This document shows, in pieces, positions 1-7,669 of a stretch of DNA of 64,000 nt. The stretch spans positions 248,001-312,000 of the forward strand of contig NZ_JALDAX010000009.1 in assembly GCF_022698145.1 (NCBI RefSeq). The letters run 5' to 3'. This DNA comes from Streptomyces spinosisporus. Lineage in GTDB: Bacteria; Actinomycetota; Actinomycetes; Streptomycetales; Streptomycetaceae. The first letter of the stretch is position 1, and the number at the start of each line of letters is the position of its first letter. Both the position numbers and the translations under genes were made by a program. The notes beneath the pieces are model-generated. The model had not been told where the DNA came from, did not search any database, and saw only the letters and a program-made list of their open reading frames with translations.

Positions 1-734
1 GCCGGGTGGAGAGGGTCCGTCCGGACGGGCCGGGAGCACAGGTGCGCACCGACGCACCGCCCCGTACCGGCGTCTCCGTCGGCCTGGCCGTGGCGTCCGT
101 GCTGATCCCCGTCGCGCTGATGCTGCTGCGCACGCTGGCAGAGACCCTGCTCGACGAGTCCAGCGGGCTGCGGGCCGCACTCACCTTCGTCGGCGAGCCC
201 CTCGTGGCGATGCTCGCGGGTTTCCTCTTCGCCCTCGGCGTGACCCTCGTCGGCACGTCACGCTCGGGCGAGGAGACCCGCACCTCGCTGACGGACAGCC
301 TCAAGTCGGTCGCCGCGATCCTGCTCATCATCGGGGGAGGAGGAGCGTTCAAGCAGGTCCTTCAGGACTCCGGCATCGGCGACGCCATCGCCTCCGCCGC
401 GAAGGGCGCACACCTCAATGTGATCCTGCTGGGCTGGCTGATCGCCCTGCTGCTCTCCCTGACCACGGGTTCGGCGACCGTCGGCATCGTCTCCGCCACC
501 GGGATCGTCGCTCCGCTGATCGGGACGGGGGGAGGCTTGGAGGCGTCCCTGCTCGTGGTGGCGATCGGCGCCGGCTCCCTCGGTCTCAACTACGTCAACC
601 ACGCCGGGTTCTGGCTGGTGAAGGAGTCGTTCGGGATGGACCTCGCACAGGCCACGAAGACCCAGACCGTCGTGCAGACACTGGTCAGCGTGCTCGGGCT
701 GGTGATGGCGCTCCTGCTGTCGGTGCTCGCCTGA
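1..734 (+). CDS. GntP-family gluconate/organic-acid permease, C-terminal part (gene enters from left edge)
   Basis: The reading frame is open to the window edge, so this is the 3' portion (about 243 residues) of an inner-membrane GntP-family permease, a proton symporter for gluconate-like sugar acids. Several hydrophobic helices are visible. The stretch LLIIGGGGAFKQVL, the later TTGSATVGIVSATGI and the motif NHAGFWLVKESF are typical of the C-terminal half of GntP. The complete GntP permease at 12385 carries the same landmarks (GAGGAFKNVL, LGSATVAVVTASG, NDPGFWMFKEYF), so the window holds two paralogues. The substrate cannot be told. A GTG at 6 is in frame but lies inside the family's conserved region, so the real start is outside the window. 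Confidence 0.9.
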   Translation, partial: RVERVRPDGPGAQVRTDAPPRTGVSVGLAVASVLIPVALMLLRTLAETLLDESSGLRAALTFVGEPLVAMLAGFLFALGVTLVGTSRSGEETRTSLTDSLKSVAAILLIIGGGGAFKQVLQDSGIGDAIASAAKGAHLNVILLGWLIALLLSLTTGSATVGIVSATGIVAPLIGTGGGLEASLLVVAIGAGSLGLNYVNHAGFWLVKESFGMDLAQATKTQTVVQTLVSVLGLVMALLLSVLA

Positions 735-815
735 CGGCCCGGGCCGGGCCGCCCCTGGAAGCGGGGCAGCGCCGTCTCCACGCGAGCCCCGCTACCGGCG
801 CGAACTCCCGCCCCC

Positions 816-2168
816 TCACGCCAGCCCCCGCCGCACGACCCGAGGCCCGCCGGCCTGTTGGGGGAGCCAGACCCGGCCTGGCGTCCCGTGGATGTGCCAG
901 GAGTCGGGCGGGCAGTATGCCACGTACTGACGTACCGCCTCGTGGATGCGGTAGCGCGTCTGTCCGTCGGTGCCGGGGTCGGCGGAGTGGACGACGTGGA
1001 CCATCTGGCGGTCCACGAGCTCGTCGAGGAGATCTGCCGCGAGTCCTCTCGACGACGTCACGTGCGTCACCACGTCGTCGACGCCGAAGTCGCCGCTCAC
1101 CGTCTTGAGCCGTCGTAACGCGGTCCTGACCGGGGCGGGCAGACAGCGGTAGTAGGCCGCCACGCTCGCCTGGAGCGACAGATCACCGATGTGCAGGAAC
1201 CGCAGACGGTCCTGCTCGTACGCCAGACGGTCGGCCAGGTCGTGCAGCGAGCGGTGCGGGCGCGCCGCGAGCCACAGCCCGGCGATGTGCAGGGCGAGCG
1301 GCAGCCGTGCGCAGGAGCGCAGGATGCTCACCGCGGAGGTGCGTTCCGCGCGCGTGCGTGCCGGACCGAGGAGATCCTCCAGGACCTGGAAGGCGTCCCA
1401 CTCGGTGAGGACGTCGACCGGCCTGCGGAACTGGGCGGTGAGCGCGGGCAGTTCACGGCGTGCGGCCACCAGGACGGCGCTGCGGGCGCCGTCCACCAGC
1501 AGCGGCCGTACCTGCCCCTCGTTGTCGACGTTGTCGAGCACGACGAGGACGCGCCTCCTGCTGAGCGCGTCCCGCACCTGCGCACCCGCCTCCTCCGGAT
1601 GGTCCGCGACCTGCGCGGCCCCCAGGGAGCGCAGCACGCGGCGGACCAGCTCGTCGGGCGTGAACGGCTCCGCGGCCGCCCCAGGGTGTGCGTCGACGAA
1701 GACCTGCCCGTCCGGGAAGCGTTCGCGCACCCCGCGCGCCGCTTCGAGGACCAGCGCGGTCTTGCCGGCCCCGGGCGGTCCTACGACGACCGCAGGTGTG
1801 CCGAGGTCGTTCCGGTCGGTCGCCGACAGATGGGCCCGCAACGCGTCGATGTGCGCCTGCCGGCCGGCGAGGCGGTGGCGCGGGGCCGCGGGCAGTTCCG
1901 CCGGGGCCGGCGCGGCCGGCTCCCGCCGGCCCTCGGGATGGGATCTGCGCATCAGCCGCCCCACCTCGCCGGGCGGCAGCCCGAGCGCCCTGGCGATCAG
2001 GACCAGCGACTGCTTGCGGGGGCGCGCGGTGTGACCTGTCTCCAGATTGCGGATGGCCCGCACGCTCACGCCGGACCGCTCCGCGAGGTCCTCCTGGGTG
2101 AGGCAGGCCGCCTCGCGCGCGGTGACCAGTGCCTCCGCGAGCGTCGCAGTCGACGATGTATGGGTCAC
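816..2168 (-). CDS. XRE-family regulator with NB-ARC/STAND ATPase domain
   Basis: Predicted 450-residue cytoplasmic regulator. Residues about 8-70 form an XRE-type helix-turn-helix (LTQEDLAERSGVSVRAIRNLE). An NB-ARC/AAA-like ATPase follows, with Walker A GPPGAGKTAL and Walker B RRVLVVLDNVDN, then a winged-helix-like segment. Streptomyces has many such HTH-NB-ARC proteins, resembling the AfsR/SARP ATPase module but lacking the BTAD and the long TPR tail. I chose the GTG at 2168 (VTHTSSTATL) because residues upstream in the open frame are unlike protein and the HTH begins right after it. The target and signal are unknown. It lies downstream of, and on the same strand as, the GntR gene, 242 bp away. 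Confidence 0.8.
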   Translation of the reverse strand: MTHTSSTATLAEALVTAREAACLTQEDLAERSGVSVRAIRNLETGHTARPRKQSLVLIARALGLPPGEVGRLMRRSHPEGRREPAAPAPAELPAAPRHRLAGRQAHIDALRAHLSATDRNDLGTPAVVVGPPGAGKTALVLEAARGVRERFPDGQVFVDAHPGAAAEPFTPDELVRRVLRSLGAAQVADHPEEAGAQVRDALSRRRVLVVLDNVDNEGQVRPLLVDGARSAVLVAARRELPALTAQFRRPVDVLTEWDAFQVLEDLLGPARTRAERTSAVSILRSCARLPLALHIAGLWLAARPHRSLHDLADRLAYEQDRLRFLHIGDLSLQASVAAYYRCLPAPVRTALRRLKTVSGDFGVDDVVTHVTSSRGLAADLLDELVDRQMVHVVHSADPGTDGQTRYRIHEAVRQYVAYCPPDSWHIHGTPGRVWLPQQAGGPRVVRRGLA

Positions 2169-2365
2169 GGGAGGCCTATCCCTGCTTCCGGGCCGGTGGC
2201 CACTGTGCTGTCGGCTTGCAATCGGCTGGTGAGAACACCCTGTTGTGTCACGGCTTTCCCAGTGTCGGCGAGGTGAGGGGAAAGGTGGGGAGGGCTGCGG
2301 TCCGGTCGCGTGATCATCGGAACGCCGTGTGCACGGGCGCCGAGAGCGTGGGGGGCGCGAAAAGC

Positions 2366-2395
2366 GAACGAACAGTGCAAGGGAACGAACGGTGC
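2366..2395. repeat. 13-bp direct repeat upstream of the XRE/NB-ARC gene
   Basis: GAACGAACAGTGC (2366-2378) and GAACGAACGGTGC (2383-2395) are direct copies with one mismatch, spaced 17 bp start to start. They lie about 200 bp upstream of the XRE gene and just past the 3' end of the GntR gene. Same-face direct repeats of this size often bind a dimeric activator, but that is inference. Confidence 0.5.
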
Positions 2396-2410
2396 TGAAC
2401 GGGCGGGGAG

Positions 2411-3175
2411 TCAGTCCGCCGTGGGCATCAGCGTCACCACGAACTTGTAGCGGGAGCCCCGGTACACGGAGCGCACCCACTCCACCGGGCTGCCCTCGGC
2501 GTCGTAGGAGTGGCGGGTCAGCAGCATCACCGGAACCCCTGCCTCCGTCGCGAGCAGTGCGGCCTCGTACGGGGTCGCGAGCGACGTCTCGATGCCCTCG
2601 ACGGCCTCCGAGAGATGTACGTCGTAGGCGTCGGCGAGGACCGAGTAGAGGGATCTGTGTCTGCCCAGCGACTCGCGCAGGCCGGGGAAGCGCCGTGCGG
2701 ACAGGTGCGTCGTCTCGATCGCCATGGGCTCGCCGCTCGCGAGCCGCAGCCGCTCGATGCGCAGCACGCTGTCGCCGACATCGATGTCGAGCAGGCACGA
2801 CAGTTTCTCGTCCGCCTCGATGTGGTCGACGGCCAGGACACGCGAGGCGGGTTCGAGGCCCTGTGCCTGCATGTCCTCGGTGTGGGAGGTGAGTTGGAGC
2901 GTGCGGTAGAGCTTCGGCCGCGCAATGAAGGTGCCCTTCCCCTGGATGCGGTCCAGTCGGCCCTCGCCCACGAGTTCCTGCAGCGCCTGCCGGACGGTGG
3001 TGCGCGACGTGTCGAGCCGCACCGCCAGTAATCGCTCGGCGGGCATGCGCGCTCCCGGCTGCAGTGCCTGGGCGATGTCGAGCACCTGCTGCTTGACGAG
3101 GTAGTACTTCGGCACGCGGGCGATCTGACCGGGAGCCCCGGTGTCGTACTGGGCGCTGCTGACGTCGGTGGTCAT
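2411..3175 (-). CDS. DasR-like GntR/HutC-subfamily transcriptional regulator
   Basis: A 254-residue regulator with an N-terminal GntR winged helix and a C-terminal UTRA effector domain. The recognition region SRTTVRQALQEL and the following RIQGKGTF match, as I remember it, the S. coelicolor DasR protein. So do the segments TEDMQAQGLEP, GEPMAIETTHLSA and the C-terminal VEWVRSVYRGSRYKF. Length also equals DasR. The effector half is more diverged, so this reads as a DasR paralogue, probably sensing an amino-sugar phosphate. It is transcribed away from the GH3 hexosaminidase. A dre-like site overlaps the -35 region of its own promoter, so autoregulation is likely. Confidence 0.88.
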   Translation of the reverse strand: MTTDVSSAQYDTGAPGQIARVPKYYLVKQQVLDIAQALQPGARMPAERLLAVRLDTSRTTVRQALQELVGEGRLDRIQGKGTFIARPKLYRTLQLTSHTEDMQAQGLEPASRVLAVDHIEADEKLSCLLDIDVGDSVLRIERLRLASGEPMAIETTHLSARRFPGLRESLGRHRSLYSVLADAYDVHLSEAVEGIETSLATPYEAALLATEAGVPVMLLTRHSYDAEGSPVEWVRSVYRGSRYKFVVTLMPTAD

Positions 3176-3229
3176 GACCTGCCTTCCGGGCGCTCTCGCA
3201 GGTGTCTCGTTATAGCCCCCGGACTCGCC

Positions 3230-3245
3230 TATGGTCTAGTCCAAC
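3230..3245. promoter_or_regulatory. dre-like operator overlapping the regulator promoter
   Basis: The core TGGTCTAGTCCA (3232-3243) matches 11 of 12 positions of the DasR core TGGTCTAGACCA. On the minus strand it covers the predicted -35 element TAGACC, 18 bp from the -10 TATAAC and about 57 bp upstream of the regulator's start codon. This placement suits negative autoregulation. Confidence 0.7.
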
Positions 3246-3334
3246 TACGGGGGCTGCTGCTCCGGCTGGGAGATGGCCCGGTGGTCCTCGCGGAGTCGTC
3301 GACGCGGCTTTCTGGGCCGTCTTGACGCTCCGAA

Positions 3335-3368
3335 AAGTCTAGGCCAAGCTCCGTGCAGGTCTACACCA
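3335..3368. promoter_or_regulatory. Two dre-like operators upstream of the GH3 gene
   Basis: AAGTCTAGGCCA (3335-3346) matches 9 of 12 and AGGTCTACACCA (3357-3368) matches 10 of 12 positions of the DasR core TGGTCTAGACCA. They sit just downstream of a TTGACG element at 3322-3327, which would put the first site across the spacer and -10 of the GH3 promoter. The second lies about 220 bp upstream of the chosen start codon. Confidence 0.55.
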
Positions 3369-3586
3369 TTCGGCGCAGTCCGCGGAGGCGACACGCGGGG
3401 CGGCGGCGCCGGCGTCCCGTCGCGCACCGCGCTCGGCGGCGATCGCAGGCCCCGACGGCGCGGCCGCCGCCGTCCGCACCACCCGTCCTGTCCCAACTCG
3501 CCTTTCCACAAAGCAAACACCGCGAGCGGCACCGCACAGCCCGTGAGCGGCCCGGCCGACGGCCCTGTGAAGGGATGACCCCTGCG

Positions 3587-5077
3587 ATGACAGTTTCCGC
3601 CACCCTCGACGACACCCTCACCAAAGATGCCTTCGCGGTGCTGCAGCCGGGGTTCGACGGCACGACCGTGCCCGACTGGGTGCGCCGCCGGGTCGGTGAA
3701 GGGCTCGCCTCCGTCGCCCTGTTCGGCCGCAACGTCGTCTCGCACGGACAGGTCCGGGAGCTGACCGCGCAGTTGCGGGCGGAACGGGACGACCTGCTGA
3801 TCGCCATCGACGAGGAGAGCGGTGACGTCACCCGCCTCGACGTCCGCACCGGCTCCTCGTTCCCCGGCAACCACGCGCTGGGCGCCGTCGACGACCCCGA
3901 TCTCACCCGCAGGGTCGCGCGCCAACTGGCCCGCCGGCTCGCCGAATGCGGCGTCAACTTCGACTGGGCGCCCTCCGCCGACGTCAACGCCAACCCCGAC
4001 AACCCGGTGATCGGCGTACGGTCCTTCGGCGCGGACCCCGAACTCGTCGCCCGGCACACGGCCGCCTACGTCGAGGGACTGCAGTCAGGCGGCGTCGCGG
4101 CGTGCACCAAGCACTTCCCCGGCCACGGCGACACCAACGTCGACTCCCATCACGCCGTACCGCGCATCGACGTGGACGAACACACGCTGCTCACGCGCGA
4201 GTTGCCCCCGTTCCGCGCGGCCGTCGAGGCTGGTACCCGCGCCATCATGAGCGCGCACATCCTCGTCCCCGCACTGGACCCCGACCGCCCCGGGACGCTC
4301 TCCCGCCGTGTCCTGACCGACCTGCTGCGCGGTGAACTCGGCTTCGACGGGCTGATCGTCACCGACGCCATGGAGATGCGCGCCGTCGCGGAGGCCTACG
4401 GCCTGGAGCACGGCGTCGTGCTGGCGATCGCGGCCGGCGCCGACGCCATCTGCGTGGGCGGCGGGCTGTGCGACGAGGGCACGGTGCTCAGACTGCGGGA
4501 CGCGCTCGTGGCCGCCGTACGCTCCGGGGAGCTGCCGGAGGAGCGGCTCGCCGATGCCGCAGCACGCGTACGGGAACTGGCGCGGTGGACCGCCGAGAGC
4601 GGAGGGGACGCACAGGCCGGAACGGCCCCGGAACCGGAGATCGGGCTGATCGCGGCCCGCCGCGCCCTGGCCGTCACCCGGACCGGGACTGCCACAGCGG
4701 TCCAACAGCCCGTGTACGTCGCGACGTTCAGCCCGACCGCCAATATCGCCGTCGGGGAGGAGACCCCCTGGGGCGTCGGTGCCGAGCTCGAACGTCTGCT
4801 GCCGGGCACCGAGACCGGCATCTTCACCGGTGCAGGCGCGGGCGAGGCGGCGCTGCGGGCCTCGGCCGGCCGGCGCGTCGTCGCGGTGGTGCGTGACGAG
4901 CACCGGCATGCCTGGATGCGGTCGGCCCTGGATGTGCTGCTGGCCGCCCGCCCGAACACCGTCGTGGTCGAGATGGGCGTGCCGCAGTCCTCGCCGCGTG
5001 GCGCCGTGCACATCGCCACGCACGGAGCGGCCCGGGTCTGCGGTGTGGCGGCCGCGGAGGCGATCGTCACCGGCTGA
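3587..5077 (+). CDS. Glycoside hydrolase family 3 beta-N-acetylhexosaminidase (NagZ-like)
   Basis: Predicted 496-residue GH3 enzyme releasing terminal beta-linked GlcNAc. The NagZ signature K175-HFPGHGDT, followed by VDSH, contains the His/Asp dyad used as acid-base by GH3 hexosaminidases. The motif LIVTDAMEM carries the likely nucleophile Asp260. No signal peptide is evident, so it probably acts in the cytoplasm on imported chitin or wall fragments. GAAGGG sits 12 nt before the ATG at 3587; an in-frame ATG at 3575 directly abuts it and is less likely. A C-terminal domain of about 150 residues beyond the TIM barrel makes it longer than E. coli NagZ. The dre-like sites upstream fit amino-sugar control. 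Confidence 0.88.
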   Translation: MTVSATLDDTLTKDAFAVLQPGFDGTTVPDWVRRRVGEGLASVALFGRNVVSHGQVRELTAQLRAERDDLLIAIDEESGDVTRLDVRTGSSFPGNHALGAVDDPDLTRRVARQLARRLAECGVNFDWAPSADVNANPDNPVIGVRSFGADPELVARHTAAYVEGLQSGGVAACTKHFPGHGDTNVDSHHAVPRIDVDEHTLLTRELPPFRAAVEAGTRAIMSAHILVPALDPDRPGTLSRRVLTDLLRGELGFDGLIVTDAMEMRAVAEAYGLEHGVVLAIAAGADAICVGGGLCDEGTVLRLRDALVAAVRSGELPEERLADAAARVRELARWTAESGGDAQAGTAPEPEIGLIAARRALAVTRTGTATAVQQPVYVATFSPTANIAVGEETPWGVGAELERLLPGTETGIFTGAGAGEAALRASAGRRVVAVVRDEHRHAWMRSALDVLLAARPNTVVVEMGVPQSSPRGAVHIATHGAARVCGVAAAEAIVTG

Positions 5078-5156
5078 CGTCTCGGCCGGCCATTCGGTTG
5101 CCTGCTCAACAACCGGCAACTGACAGGCAGTTGGCGGCAACTTCGGCAGGTTTCGG

Positions 5157-5186
5157 TTGACATCGCGAATTGGTCCAGTCCACTTT
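5157..5186 (+). promoter_or_regulatory. Promoter with embedded dre-like operator for the five-gene operon
   Basis: TTGACA (5157-5162) and CACTTT (5181-5186) are spaced 18 bp. Between and over them, 5169-5184 reads ATTGGTCCAGTCCACT. This matches 13 of 16 positions of the DasR consensus (A, S, TGGTCTAGACCA, S, T). An operator inside the promoter spacer is a classic repressor arrangement. The site is about 95 bp upstream of the first start codon. Confidence 0.6.
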
Positions 5187-5199
5187 GAGGGAACCTCAG

Positions 5200-5235
5200 T
5201 TCGACCGATGGAGATCTTTCGACCGAAGGAGATCT
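5200..5235. repeat. Head-to-tail 18-bp tandem duplication in the operon leader
   Basis: TTCGACCGATGGAGATCT (5200-5217) is followed immediately by TTCGACCGAAGGAGATCT (5218-5235), with 17 of 18 bases identical. It lies between the predicted promoter and the start codon at 5280, so it would be transcribed. Each copy carries a GGAGA element that resembles a ribosome binding site but is not followed by a usable start codon. Confidence 0.75.
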
Positions 5236-5279
5236 GGGGTTCCACTCGGCCGCTGAGGACTCGGACCTTGGAGTGATGC

Positions 5280-6311
5280 ATGCCGACGCCTCCCCGCTAC
5301 CTGTACAGGGCGCAGACACAACGCCCGTATTTCAGTGCCGACGGCGAGACCTACCTCGCACAGACGCAACTGCGAGACATCGAGAAGTCACAGCCGCTCC
5401 GTGTGCTGTCGGAGGACGACTTCGCCTTCTGGAAGACGTACGGCTATGTGGTGGTGCGCAACGCCATCTCGCCGGGCGCGGCGAAGAGCCTGCTCGAATT
5501 CGCCTGGGAGTTCCAGGGACTCGACCCGGACCGGCCCGAAACCTGGTACCAGGAGCGTGAGTTCCGCTCCGACCTGGACCGCGACCTGCATGTCTACGGC
5601 TTCGTCGAGGCGTACCACCACCAGCTCATCTGGGACAACCGGCAGACCCAGCGGGTCTACGACGCCTTCGCCGACGTGTGGGACTGCGACGAGCTGTGGG
5701 TCACGCTCGACCGGCTGAACCTCAACCCGCCCAACCGGGGCAGCCGTTCGCGCTCACTGATCGAACCCACCGACAAGGGCTTCGACATCGAGCTGCACTG
5801 GGACGTCGACACCACCCTCGGTGTGCTGCCGCAGCGGGTGCAGGGCATCGTGGCCCTCAACGACACCCAGCCCGAACTCGGCGGATTCCAGTGCTCCCCC
5901 GAATTGTTCCGGCAGTTCGACGAGTGGCGGATCGGGCAGCCCGCCGACCGCGACCCCATCAGGCCCGGGGTCGACCGCGCGGAGTTCCCCGTGGTGCGCC
6001 CCGATCTGCAGGCCGGTGATCTGCTGATCTTCAACGGCCTGCTGGCCCATGGCGTCGCGCCCAACCTCTCCGACCAGGGTGTCCGGGCGGTGCAGTACCT
6101 GTCGATGATGCCCGCGCTGGAGGAGCACGAGGCACTGCGCACCTCCCGCGTGGAGTCGTGGCGCACGCTCAGCACGCCGGACTGGAACGGAACGCTGCTG
6201 GGGGACGCCGAGCGGCCCGAATCGCTCCGGTACGGCCCCGCCACGCTCAACGACCTCGGCAGGAAGCTGCTGGGGCTCGACTCCTGGACCGGACAAGAGA
6301 GCGCGAAGTGA
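5280..6311 (+). CDS. PhyH-type Fe(II)/2-oxoglutarate dioxygenase
   Basis: A 343-residue member of the phytanoyl-CoA dioxygenase superfamily, which hydroxylates small molecules or carrier-bound amino acids using Fe(II) and 2-oxoglutarate. The 2-His-1-carboxylate triad is visible: His173 and Asp175 in LHWDVDTT, and the distal His257 in NGLLAHGVAPN. Arg269 (GVRAVQ) is the probable 2-oxoglutarate anchor. No signal peptide. It is the first gene of a tightly coupled operon and ends in GTGA, shared with the next start. Substrate unknown; the downstream decarboxylase and acetyltransferase suggest an amino-acid-derived metabolite. Confidence 0.85.
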   Translation: MPTPPRYLYRAQTQRPYFSADGETYLAQTQLRDIEKSQPLRVLSEDDFAFWKTYGYVVVRNAISPGAAKSLLEFAWEFQGLDPDRPETWYQEREFRSDLDRDLHVYGFVEAYHHQLIWDNRQTQRVYDAFADVWDCDELWVTLDRLNLNPPNRGSRSRSLIEPTDKGFDIELHWDVDTTLGVLPQRVQGIVALNDTQPELGGFQCSPELFRQFDEWRIGQPADRDPIRPGVDRAEFPVVRPDLQAGDLLIFNGLLAHGVAPNLSDQGVRAVQYLSMMPALEEHEALRTSRVESWRTLSTPDWNGTLLGDAERPESLRYGPATLNDLGRKLLGLDSWTGQESAK

Positions 6312-7669
6312 ACCGACAGACCAGCAGCGACCGGACCAGTGCCGGCCGTACCAGCACCGACCGGATCTGCCTCACCCTCCCCACGAACAGGGCCTGTTCC
6401 GCCGCCATCGCCGAGATCGGAGAGGAGGCGGCGTACGCGGCCCGCACCTTCCAAGTCGAGGTGGACCTGCTGATCCTCGACTCCAGCGAGGAGGCCACGC
6501 GCGCCGAACACGCCCGCGCCGTCGCGGAGTTGCCCGCCGCCGCGCACGTCACCGTGCACCACCTCGACGAGCAGCAGCAACGTGTCTTCCTGGACAGGAC
6601 GATCCGGCACTCCGGCCTTCCCGCGCCGGAGCGGATGCTCGACCTCATGCTGCCGGACGCCCTCTCCTACGGCGCCTGCACCAACCGCGCCTTTCTGATC
6701 GCCGCGGCGCTCGGCTGCCGGTCCGTGCACCGCAGGGACTCCGACTGCACCTACCAGGTTTTCGACGGCGAGAAGGTCTTCCCGATCCACCACGAGCTGG
6801 CGTCGCTCGGCAGGCCCGCCTCCGAGGCGTCCGCCGCGGTGTCCGAGACGCTCCTCGCGCCCGCACACGCCCACCGCCCCGTGTCCATGGTCGGCTCGTC
6901 CTTCATCGGTGAACCCTCCGTGGACATCGCCGAGATCGAGCGGCTCGACGCCGGTGTCTACCACGACGTCGTCAGCCTGTGGGGGCCCGTCGACTGGTCG
7001 GAGGAGCAGAAGCGGCAGCTGGTCGAGGAGTCCTTCAAGGGCGCCGGAACGGAGCCCTTCACCGGCGACCGCTCGACGCTGACGGTGGTCGACCCCATGC
7101 GGGTGGACATGAGCAACATCGGCTTCCACCATGAGGTCTACGAGCGGGTACCGCTGCCGCCCGGCACCGACACCATCGGCACCGACTACTTCCTCTTCCA
7201 CCTCGTCCACGACGCCGCCCTGCCCGGCGTGCTCCACAACCGCAACATCGAGAACTACTACACCCCGTACCGCCGCACCGACGCCGGTTTCCGGGCGTAC
7301 CAGATGCGGTTCGTGAAGTTCCTGCTGTCCATGCTCTACCTCAACTTCGTCTACGACAGGATGGGTTCGGCCGGTGCCGCACTGCTGGACGAGCACGAGC
7401 AGCTGCGCGGCGACACCATCTCCGGCTTCCTCAGGGAGAGCACCGGGCTCGACCGGGCCGACAACGTCTGGCGGCTGGACCGCGTCAGCACCTCCTACCG
7501 CAAACTGGGCGGCCGCTACGCGGAGTTCGCCGAGCTGATGGACGCGCGGCGCGAGCAGCTGCTGGACGAGGCCGAGTCGGACACCGAGGACTTCGCCGTG
7601 CTGATCGACGCCTGGCCCACGCTGGTGCGGGCCGCCCGGGAGACCGGCCTCGGGAGTGCGGACGCGTGA
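6308..7669 (+). CDS. DUF6271-like protein with GT-A-like features
   Basis: A 453-residue protein of no characterised function; I recognise it as the actinobacterial family usually labelled DUF6271. The N-terminal ICLTLPTNRACS plus a following beta-alpha pattern (VDLLILDSSE) looks like the nucleotide-binding start of a GT-A glycosyltransferase. DSDCTYQ (Asp144-Ser-Asp146) could be its metal-binding DXD motif. This is my inference from the primary sequence. The GTG start overlaps the previous stop by 4 nt, so it is translationally coupled. It would join or modify the product made by its neighbours. Soluble, with no signal peptide. Confidence 0.7.
   Translation: MNRQTSSDRTSAGRTSTDRICLTLPTNRACSAAIAEIGEEAAYAARTFQVEVDLLILDSSEEATRAEHARAVAELPAAAHVTVHHLDEQQQRVFLDRTIRHSGLPAPERMLDLMLPDALSYGACTNRAFLIAAALGCRSVHRRDSDCTYQVFDGEKVFPIHHELASLGRPASEASAAVSETLLAPAHAHRPVSMVGSSFIGEPSVDIAEIERLDAGVYHDVVSLWGPVDWSEEQKRQLVEESFKGAGTEPFTGDRSTLTVVDPMRVDMSNIGFHHEVYERVPLPPGTDTIGTDYFLFHLVHDAALPGVLHNRNIENYYTPYRRTDAGFRAYQMRFVKFLLSMLYLNFVYDRMGSAGAALLDEHEQLRGDTISGFLRESTGLDRADNVWRLDRVSTSYRKLGGRYAEFAELMDARREQLLDEAESDTEDFAVLIDAWPTLVRAARETGLGSADA

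Larger units (their letters stand above)
3176..3586. other. 411-bp divergent control region between the DasR-like regulator and the GH3 gene
   Basis: No gene is seen. The region holds a leftward promoter for the regulator (-10 TATAAC read on the minus strand at 3209-3214, with a TAGACC -35 at 18 bp spacing). A possible rightward TTGACG element lies at 3322-3327. Three DasR-type operator matches are present (3232-3243, 3335-3346, 3357-3368). An open frame runs through the right half into the GH3 gene, but its sequence is arginine-rich and unlike protein, so I treat that part as untranslated leader. Confidence 0.65.

Noticed and set aside
2169..2798. Upstream extension of the XRE/NB-ARC frame to 660 residues
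   Set aside because: It overlaps the DasR-like gene on the same strand and has a low-complexity Arg/Pro/Ser composition; the HTH starts just after the GTG at 2168.
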